Below, in pieces: positions 25,250-35,086 of a stretch of DNA of 48,627 nucleotides. The position numbers and the translations under genes are program-made. Each line of letters opens with the position of its first letter. The first letter of the stretch is position 1. Below the pieces are notes generated by a model. It was not told where the DNA came from and made no database searches. It saw only the letters and a list, made by a program, of their open reading frames with translations. Source of the DNA: Bacteroides sp. (GTDB taxonomy: Bacteria; Bacteroidota; Bacteroidia; Bacteroidales; Muribaculaceae); NCBI GenBank assembly GCA_014801525.1, contig JAAVEB010000011.1, forward strand, positions 17,173 to 65,799. Direction: 5' to 3'.

Positions 25250-27651
25250 GCATGAAGAAGATTTTAATTTCCGCTATGGTGTCTTTGATGGCAACAGGAG
25301 CGATTGCCCAGACATCGGGCAACGTGATTCACGAGATGAACGTGGACACTGAGGTTTATTCCTATCCGGGAAAGTCATTTTATACAGCCGATATTGACAG
25401 TATCGTGTTTTATAAGGGAAAGTGGTCTTATGGAACTCCCAATCAAATGTATAATATGATGAGTATACATGGTGTTAAAGGGTGGGGAAGTCGTGCCGAT
25501 TTTCCTATTTCAGAAATAAGGGGCATTGAATTCACTTTCCGTGACAGTCGTAAGCTGCATGCGCCCAAGTTTGGAAGCACAGCAGATGGAAGCGTATGCA
25601 CAGTAGTGGGATGCAATTCTGTGAAAATGGTATGGGAACCGGTGAATGGCGCGGCGGGCTATGAACTCAAATATTGCCGCTATTCTGAGACGGGAAATAA
25701 TACCATTTGGGGTTCAATAGACTTTTGGGAAAATGGAGATTTCGAGCGGTGGCTTGCAGGGGAGAGTCCTGAAAATGACGGACCGGTTGACCTTCCTGCC
25801 GACGGCGGCGTTTTGAAGCTTAACGCTGAAACTGCCGAAGCGACTATTGAGGGATTGCAGTATGCAAGGAGTTATATCTTTGCCGTTAGGGCATTGTCGG
25901 CAGAAGGGGAGGAATTCAATTCCGACTGGAGTATCCGATATAGTATCGGTCGATACAATAATATTAAGATGGTAACCCAGGAGCGCTACAATGTACCTAA
26001 TATCCTGTCAAGCATTTCTCGTGATGAAACCTCGGTGCGTGTAGGGTTCAACTTGAGCTATGCCGCCCATCAGGCTGAAGACAGTAATGAAGACTTTGCA
26101 CAAAATTTCGAGATTGTCGATGGCAAGTTTGTTGCCGACGAGATTAGAGTGTATGGCTATCATGGAGCGAAAGTCGATGAAAAGTGGGCTAACTACAAAC
26201 TGACCGCTCAGGATTTAGAAAACGGTTATGTCGACATTACCGGTCTTGAAGCATCGTCTTACTATAATGTTACCATTGTGAATTCCCGTGTAGCTTCAAC
26301 TCCCGATGCTTGCTATAACACTATCATTGCGACTACACAGGATAACCGCGAGCCTATTCTGGTTAAGCACGAAGCCGATCCCCTCACGGAAGGATATGAA
26401 GCTTGCGACATAACCACCATGATAAATGATTTCATGGCTGACGGGCGATATGATAGCCAGACCTTCTATCTCGAAGGAGGCAAGGCATATTACATCTCGG
26501 AAAGTGTAACGCTTTCTAAAGGTATCACCCTTGAGACTCTGCCTGAAGATGTTGCGGCAGGGAAACGTGCCACGGTCTACATGGGTGGTATACCCGGTGT
26601 TTCAACCTCATGTAATTTCCTTTTAGATAGTCCTGAATTTTATGAAAAAGACATGGAGTCATATATCGAGTCTATCACGTTCCGCAATATTGACTTCGAT
26701 AGTCCCGAAGCATTGAACTTTGGTTCACAGGGTGCCGGTTTAGGGTATTATACCGCAAATTATTTCATGAATTGTTACGCCAACCATGGCGCGTTTGTTC
26801 TTGAGGCGCTTAATATCGAAGGATGCACGTTCCAGAGATTTATCCGCGGCTTCGTGAGAGTGCAAGGCGCTTCTAAAACAGAGATAAAATCAATTAATTG
26901 CGACGGCAACCTCTTCTATAACTGCGGATATTATAATAATACTGGACAAGGATATGGTTGGTTCTATTCGGAACTCGATAAGTCCCATAATATTTATGCC
27001 GCTTTCCGTTTTGTGAACAACACTATCTACGACTCTCCGAACTCATACTTGATAACAACTGCCAATAAGAATTGTACGCTGGGGTCGGATGTCAAATGGA
27101 ATATCGCTATCGAAAATAATACTTTCATAAACTTCTCGACGCGTAGATCCGGTCTGTACTTGGTTAGTATGAGGTACGTTCCCGAAGGAACACACTTCTC
27201 AATACAGCGCAATCTGTTCTCGCTCGCAAAGAGCAGCGACAATGACGCCCGCACGCTTTACAATTGCGGTGTTGATATTAGAACGGAGAATATTACCTAT
27301 GAAATCAAGGACAACTATTCTACCGGCTGTCTTGACTCGCATCTTGTCAGCGACGGTATCTTCACGGCAGGAGCTTTTTCATCGACCTCCAACTCATTTG
27401 GGGCGTTTCCGGCAGGAAACAAGGGTACCGCCGATGACCTGGTAGTAAAAGTAGGAACTAATCCGTTGAAGACTTCCGACCTGTTCGTCAATCCCAATCC
27501 TCCTTACGATCAGGTGTCGGAAACCAATAGTCCTAATGACCACAAGGCGCCCGAGAACATCATGGAGGCTCTTAAGTACAAAAAGACCTCCGAGGTTCTC
27601 AATCACGAAATCTACACGAAGAATATCGGTGACCAGCGTTGGAAAAACTAA
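25246..27651 (+). CDS. Secreted FN3 / beta-helix protein (DUF4957/DUF5123-like)
   Basis: Encodes 801 residues; the ATG at 25246 overlaps the previous stop, and a second ATG two codons later (MKKILISAM) is an equally good start. Signal peptide ends near AIAQ. After a short N-terminal domain come two fibronectin type III-like domains (about 105-230 and 240-370), then a right-handed beta-helix-like region (about 375-740) with recurrent N-rich rungs such as IEGCTFQRFIRGFVRV and IAIENNTFINF. This resembles the pectate-lyase-fold DUF4957/DUF5123 proteins of Bacteroidota. No catalytic residues can be named, and there is no clear sorting domain at its C-terminus, unlike its neighbour. Polysaccharide binding or cleavage is a guess from fold. 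Confidence 0.75.
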   Translation: MSMKKILISAMVSLMATGAIAQTSGNVIHEMNVDTEVYSYPGKSFYTADIDSIVFYKGKWSYGTPNQMYNMMSIHGVKGWGSRADFPISEIRGIEFTFRDSRKLHAPKFGSTADGSVCTVVGCNSVKMVWEPVNGAAGYELKYCRYSETGNNTIWGSIDFWENGDFERWLAGESPENDGPVDLPADGGVLKLNAETAEATIEGLQYARSYIFAVRALSAEGEEFNSDWSIRYSIGRYNNIKMVTQERYNVPNILSSISRDETSVRVGFNLSYAAHQAEDSNEDFAQNFEIVDGKFVADEIRVYGYHGAKVDEKWANYKLTAQDLENGYVDITGLEASSYYNVTIVNSRVASTPDACYNTIIATTQDNREPILVKHEADPLTEGYEACDITTMINDFMADGRYDSQTFYLEGGKAYYISESVTLSKGITLETLPEDVAAGKRATVYMGGIPGVSTSCNFLLDSPEFYEKDMESYIESITFRNIDFDSPEALNFGSQGAGLGYYTANYFMNCYANHGAFVLEALNIEGCTFQRFIRGFVRVQGASKTEIKSINCDGNLFYNCGYYNNTGQGYGWFYSELDKSHNIYAAFRFVNNTIYDSPNSYLITTANKNCTLGSDVKWNIAIENNTFINFSTRRSGLYLVSMRYVPEGTHFSIQRNLFSLAKSSDNDARTLYNCGVDIRTENITYEIKDNYSTGCLDSHLVSDGIFTAGAFSSTSNSFGAFPAGNKGTADDLVVKVGTNPLKTSDLFVNPNPPYDQVSETNSPNDHKAPENIMEALKYKKTSEVLNHEIYTKNIGDQRWKN

Positions 27652-27697
27652 ATAGTCACATAAAATAATACTTGATAACAAACACTCTGATAGAAAG

Positions 27698-27726
27698 GGG
27701 GCTTGGAATTTCCAAGCCCCTTTTTG
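27698..27726 (+). terminator. Terminator of the FN3/beta-helix operon
   Basis: GGGGCTTGGAA (27698-27708) pairs perfectly with TTCCAAGCCCC (27710-27720), followed by TTTTTGC. Confidence 0.85.
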
Positions 27727-27802
27727 CTTCATTGACAGACCCCGTCCCAAATAGCATCCAACCCCCCCCATATAGTGCCATTTTGACGGTTTCAATAGGA
27801 TA

Positions 27803-27990
27803 TTTTATTCACCCTCTCCGAGGATGTTGGTACAGGAACCCTTCCGGGTTCCTCCCCCCGGGGGAGGATGCCGCCGGCAAACAACGTCGGAGACGTTGAG
27901 ATATGAGAAACCCCATGTTGGCGCGTTAGCTGCCAACATGGGGCAAGGGATTGCGCCACAAACATCCATCCTCGGAGAGGATGAATAAAA
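27803..27990. repeat. Dispersed hairpin repeat, copy 2 (188 bp, inverted-repeat-bounded)
   Basis: Terminal arms 27803-27826 and 27967-27990 are inverted repeats matching at 23 of 24 positions. Between them lie further hairpins: AGGAACCC-TTCC-GGGTTCCT (27834-27853), CCTCCCC/GGGGAGG (27851-27867), CAACGTC-GGA-GACGTTG (27882-27898) and CCCCATGTTGGC against GCCAACATGGGG (27911-27943). No reading frame; no obvious target-site duplication. It fills most of the gap between the beta-helix gene and the thiamine promoter. Confidence 0.75.
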
Positions 27991-28223
27991 ACACTCCGCT
28001 CATAAGAACCCATTCGCAAACCAATTTCCCGACCGCCTCATCACGAAAAAAATCATCGTGGAGTGACAATTTGTGGGTAAATCCGGTTGATTCATGTACT
28101 ACCTTTGCCGTCGCTATGAATCACGACTTAATCAATTTGCAACCACACATCCACCCTCCCAGGGCGCCTGACGCGTCATGGCACGTTGGACCGGATTTAT
28201 TTTTTACATGAAAATCACTAAAA

Positions 28224-28255
28224 TTTGGAGTTATTCAGATAATGGGTTATCTTTG
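28224..28255 (+). promoter_or_regulatory. Promoter of the thiamine operon
   Basis: TTTG (28224-28227), a 20-base spacer and TATCTTTG (28248-28255): full match to the Bacteroidota consensus. Transcription would start around 28262, so the riboswitch begins almost at the 5' end of the RNA. Confidence 0.8.
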
Positions 28256-28264
28256 TGACGGAAA

Positions 28265-28346
28265 CCAACAGGGGTGCTGAACCGCAGGAGGTGAGGCTGA
28301 GATTATACCCTTTGACCTGATGCAGATAATGCTGCCGTAGGAAAGT
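28265..28346 (+). promoter_or_regulatory. TPP riboswitch (THI element) aptamer
   Basis: Contains the conserved TPP-aptamer blocks in order: AGGGGTGC (28270-28277), CTGAGATTATACCC, TTTGACCTGATGCAGATAATG and CCGTAGGAAAG. The aptamer binds thiamine pyrophosphate and lowers expression of the downstream genes. The 70 bases that follow contain competing helices around the thiD ribosome-binding site (see findings), suggesting control of translation start rather than a terminator, since no T-run hairpin is present. Confidence 0.95.
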
Positions 28347-28418
28347 AAGTTTTACTCATTTTTCGATATTCGGTTACCTCCGTTGCTATCCGCCATTTTT
28401 GAATATGCAGGAGGACGA

Positions 28419-29243
28419 ATGAAACACTATCCCACCGTACTTTCAATTGCCGGATCAGACCCCTCGGGCGGCGCCGGCATTCAAGCCGACATAAAGACTT
28501 GCGCGGCTATGGGCTGCTATGCGATGGCGGCGGTCACCGCCTTGACCGCTCAAAACAGCATGGGAGTCAGATCGGTCTTTAATACTTCCGATTTTCTTGA
28601 ATCGCAACTTGCTGCTGTGTTGGACGACATACGTCCCGACGCTGTCAAAATCGGTATGCTCCCCGATGTTGAGTCGGTCATGACGGTTGCCGAAATGATT
28701 AAGCGTTATGACTTGAAAAATGTGGTGCTCGACCCGGTGATGGCGGCTACTTCGGGGCTCAGCCTTTCGTCGGCAGGCGCTGTCGGCGTGATGTGCCGCG
28801 AGTTGTTGCCGCTTGTCACTCTTGTCACGCCCAACATTCCGGAAGCCCGGATTCTTGCAGAAATGGACCTGATAACGAATCTCGACGAGACCGCAATCGC
28901 CGCCCGCAGGATAGCGGAGCGTCACGGAACCGCCGCCGTGTTGGTCAAAGGGGGGCATTTGCCGGGGCAGGGCGACTTGCTTTATGACTCGTCGACGGGG
29001 CGTGTAGATGTGTTTGATGGCGAGTATTTCAACTCCCGGAACACTCATGGAACAGGATGCACGATGTCGTCGGCTATAGCGTGTGGTCTTGCGTCAGGCT
29101 GCTCTCTTGAGGAGGCGGTGAAACATGCCAAGCAATTCATTTCAGAGGCTATAATGGCAGGCGCCGATTATGATGTCGGCAGCGGTCATGGCTCGGTGAA
29201 TCATCTTTTTAATATAATCAATCATCAGATAGAATGGAAATAA
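28419..29243 (+). CDS. thiD: ThiD, hydroxymethylpyrimidine (phosphate) kinase
   Basis: Encodes 274 residues from MKHYPTVLSIAG; the ATG at 28419 has a strong ribosome-binding site (AGGAGG, 28409-28414), unusual for this genome and probably the target of the riboswitch. ThiD phosphorylates HMP and HMP-P to HMP-PP. Ribokinase-like motifs: GSDPSGGAGIQAD near the N-terminus, VLDPVMAATSG in the middle, VKGGHLPG and the C-terminal NTHGTGCTMSSAIA anion hole and catalytic-Asp-type segment. No TenA or ThiE fusion. First gene of the operon; its end overlaps thiS by 10 bases. Confidence 0.96.
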   Translation: MKHYPTVLSIAGSDPSGGAGIQADIKTCAAMGCYAMAAVTALTAQNSMGVRSVFNTSDFLESQLAAVLDDIRPDAVKIGMLPDVESVMTVAEMIKRYDLKNVVLDPVMAATSGLSLSSAGAVGVMCRELLPLVTLVTPNIPEARILAEMDLITNLDETAIAARRIAERHGTAAVLVKGGHLPGQGDLLYDSSTGRVDVFDGEYFNSRNTHGTGCTMSSAIACGLASGCSLEEAVKHAKQFISEAIMAGADYDVGSGHGSVNHLFNIINHQIEWK

Positions 29244-29425
29244 AGGTAAACAATGAAGCGCGTGTCGTTGACTCGGGAATGACCGTGGCGCGCCTTATCG
29301 GCGACAACACGGCAGGAGTGGCTGTCGCTGTCAATGGTAAAGTAGTGAGAAAATCGGAGTGGGAGACCGCCGTTCTCAATGACGGCGACGACGTGGTTGT
29401 GATTCATGCCGCTTATGGCGGATGA
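29234..29425 (+). CDS. thiS: ThiS, sulfur carrier protein
   Basis: Encodes 63 residues with the ubiquitin-like beta-grasp fold (MEIKVNNEARVVDSGMTVAR, VAVAVNGKVVRKSEW, LNDGDDVVVIHAAYGG). The essential C-terminal Gly-Gly is present; ThiF adenylates it and it then carries sulfur as a thiocarboxylate to the ThiG thiazole synthase. Overlaps thiD by 10 and the next gene by 11 bases. Confidence 0.95.
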   Translation: MEIKVNNEARVVDSGMTVARLIGDNTAGVAVAVNGKVVRKSEWETAVLNDGDDVVVIHAAYGG

Positions 29426-30002
29426 TTTTCTCATAGTGGGAATCACGCACCCTGCCGCTGATGTGGAAGGGGAGGCGACCCGCATAGTCGAACTGCTTGC
29501 CTCGGGCGCGGTGGACCGAATGCACCTCCGCAAACCTGCTGCCGGTGAAAGCGAGCTCAGGAAGCTGCTTGATGCAATCCCTCGGGAGTATCATAGCCGA
29601 CTGTCGCTTCATGACGCTCCGTGGCTCACGGAGGAGTATCCCGCAGTGGGATTTCACCTCAACAGTCGTTATCCAGGCGTAGTGTCGGCTGCGATGTTGA
29701 GCCGTTCGTGCCATTCGTTGGACGAGGTTGCCGCTTCCGGTCCCGAGCTTGATTACGTTACACTGTCGCCCGTCTATGACTCAATATCCAAGCCCGGTTA
29801 CAGAGGCGCGGGATTTGCCGGCAATCAGCCGATTCTCTCCCTCCGCAAGGTGGTGGCGCTTGGCGGAGTGACCCCCGGGCGTTTCGGAGAACTGAAGCGT
29901 GAGGGCTTCAGCGGCGCCGCCATGCTGGGCTATCTGTGGAATCCTCAAAGGAGCGTGGCTGATATTGCCTATGAAATAAAATGTAAACGAAAATTTCAAT
30001 AA
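29415..30002 (+). CDS. TenI/ThiE-like protein, thiamine-phosphate-synthase family
   Basis: Encodes 195 residues with a TIM-barrel related to ThiE and TenI: DRMHLRKP near the N-terminus, VGFHLNSRYPG in the middle, then DYVTLSPVYDSISKPGYRGA and KVVALGGVTPGRFGEL. A start three codons earlier is possible. A second, canonical ThiE lies directly downstream, so this copy probably acts as TenI, which in Bacillus aromatises the thiazole tautomer to the form used by ThiE, rather than as the main synthase. That assignment is inference. Its start overlaps thiS by 11 bases; 4 bases separate it from thiE. Confidence 0.8.
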   Translation: MADDFLIVGITHPAADVEGEATRIVELLASGAVDRMHLRKPAAGESELRKLLDAIPREYHSRLSLHDAPWLTEEYPAVGFHLNSRYPGVVSAAMLSRSCHSLDEVAASGPELDYVTLSPVYDSISKPGYRGAGFAGNQPILSLRKVVALGGVTPGRFGELKREGFSGAAMLGYLWNPQRSVADIAYEIKCKRKFQ

Positions 30003-30006
30003 TGCA

Positions 30007-30633
30007 ATGGAGTTTGAAAAACTGCAATTTATAACCGACGGATATGATGTCGATTCGACCGTGGCGCAGGCTACGGCGGCTATCGACGGAGGGTGCCGAT
30101 GGGTTCAGATACGCATGAAGAGCGCCGATGACAATGACGTGGTTGAAGCGGCGCGGCGCATTCTGCCGGCGGCGAGGAGAAACGGCGCGGTGGTGGTTAT
30201 CGATGACCGCGTCCATCTCGTGAAACCTACGGGGGTCGACGGGGTGCATCTCGGCAAAGAGGATATGCCCCCTGCCGAGGCGCGCGCTATTCTCGGTCCC
30301 GGCTCAGTGATAGGCGTGACGGTCAATTCGCTTGACGATATTCTTGCCGTAGACCATGCGGTCGTCGACTACATGGGGATGGGTCCGTTCCGATTTACCG
30401 TGACTAAGAAAAAACTTGCCGCCACGCTGGGGCTTGACGGTTACCGCCGAATTCTTGCCGAGGCGCGCAGTGCCGGAATAACTACCCCGGTAGTTGCCAT
30501 CGGCGGCATAACCCTCGACGACGTGCCGCATCTGATGGCGACCGGAGTAAACGGAATTGCCGTGAGCGGAGCTATCGGCAGAGTGGAAGACCCTGCCGCT
30601 TCCGCAAAGGAATTTTTGAAAATATTGAATTAA
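30007..30633 (+). CDS. thiE: ThiE, thiamine-phosphate synthase
   Basis: Encodes 208 residues, a TIM-barrel enzyme that joins HMP-PP to thiazole phosphate. Family blocks: LQFITDG at the start, GCRWVQIRMKSAD, VVIDDRVHLVKPTGVDGVHL, GKEDMPPAEAR, IGVTVNSLDD, DYMGMGPFRFTVTKK, VVAIGGITLDDVPHLMATG and GIAVSGAI. All expected substrate-binding segments are there. Co-transcribed with the rest of the thi operon. Confidence 0.94.
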   Translation: MEFEKLQFITDGYDVDSTVAQATAAIDGGCRWVQIRMKSADDNDVVEAARRILPAARRNGAVVVIDDRVHLVKPTGVDGVHLGKEDMPPAEARAILGPGSVIGVTVNSLDDILAVDHAVVDYMGMGPFRFTVTKKKLAATLGLDGYRRILAEARSAGITTPVVAIGGITLDDVPHLMATGVNGIAVSGAIGRVEDPAASAKEFLKILN

Positions 30634-30645
30634 AAAATTATAGAA

Positions 30646-34297
<3,652 letters not shown>

Positions 34298-34300
34298 ATC

Positions 34301-35017
34301 ATGGAGCTGGATAAAGAGAGCCTCATCAGGTATTCACGCACCATAATGTTGCCACAAGTGGGCGAAGCGGGGCAGTTGAGATTGCTCGCCGGCTCGGTGA
34401 TGATAGTAGGCGCAGGCGCTTTAGGGAGCATCTGCGCCATGTATCTCGCCGCCTCGGGGGTGGGGAGAATAGGGATTGTTGACTTCGACATCGTGGGGTT
34501 GTCCAATCTTCAGCGGCAACTTTCCTATACGGAAAACGACTTGGGACAGTCTAAAGTCGATGTTCTCGGGAGACGCATCTCCGGGATAAACTCGGGAATA
34601 AAAGTCGAGACCCATAATGAGATGTTGACTTCGGGAAACGCCGTGAAGCTGCTTGAAGGCTATGACATCATCGTTGAGGGGTCGGATAATCCGGCAACGA
34701 AATATCTTGTGACCGACACGGCTCGCAGTCTTGGGAAGCCGTGTGTGGTGGGCGGTGTCAGGGAGTTCACCGGACAGGTGATGACTTTCACCGGGAGCGG
34801 AACCGGATATCGCGACTTGTTTCCCGACGCGCCGTGTGGTTCGGGCGTCACTCCTTGTTCGTTAGGGGGAGTGCTTGGTCCGCTGCCGGGTATAATCGCT
34901 TCGCTTCAGGCGTCGCAGGTCATAAAACTGCTTTGTGGAACGGGGGCTTCCTGCAAGGGCGAATTTTTTCAGATTGACGTGGAAACCATGCAATCGATGA
35001 AATTTGAATTTGATTAG
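34301..35017 (+). CDS. thiF: ThiF/MoeB/HesA-family adenylyltransferase
   Basis: Encodes 238 residues. It activates the ThiS C-terminus with ATP. Motifs: RYSRTIMLPQVGEAGQ, nucleotide loop VMIVGAGALGS, Asp/Asn/Arg block VDFDIVGLSNLQRQ, and the segment VTPCSLGGVLGPLPGIIASL that holds the likely catalytic cysteine. The two CxxC zinc pairs found in many ThiF and MoeB proteins are not visible here, so it may be a zinc-free form. Assigned to thiamine synthesis by position as the last thi gene; MoeB-type roles cannot be excluded from sequence alone. Confidence 0.88.
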   Translation: MELDKESLIRYSRTIMLPQVGEAGQLRLLAGSVMIVGAGALGSICAMYLAASGVGRIGIVDFDIVGLSNLQRQLSYTENDLGQSKVDVLGRRISGINSGIKVETHNEMLTSGNAVKLLEGYDIIVEGSDNPATKYLVTDTARSLGKPCVVGGVREFTGQVMTFTGSGTGYRDLFPDAPCGSGVTPCSLGGVLGPLPGIIASLQASQVIKLLCGTGASCKGEFFQIDVETMQSMKFEFD

Positions 35018-35035
35018 GGTTTTCTGAATCGGACA

Positions 35036-35065
35036 TTTAAACTCTAATGTTTTTTAGTATCTTTG
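35036..35065 (+). promoter_or_regulatory. Promoter of the class II ribonucleotide reductase gene
   Basis: TATCTTTG (35058-35065) matches the -7 consensus; TTTA (35036-35039), 18 bases upstream, is a near match to -33. It implies transcription starting near 35072 and rules out the in-frame TTG at 35063 as a start codon. Confidence 0.6.
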
Positions 35066-35086
35066 CAGACACAAATATTTACAGAC

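Noticed and set aside
27762-27769. C8 tract as a second phase-variable site
   Set aside because: It lies just past a terminator and is not placed in a promoter or reading frame that I can identify.
35018-35086. Cobalamin riboswitch before the B12-dependent reductase
   Set aside because: Only 69 bases lie between thiF and the start, mostly upstream of the predicted transcription start; no B12-box is seen.
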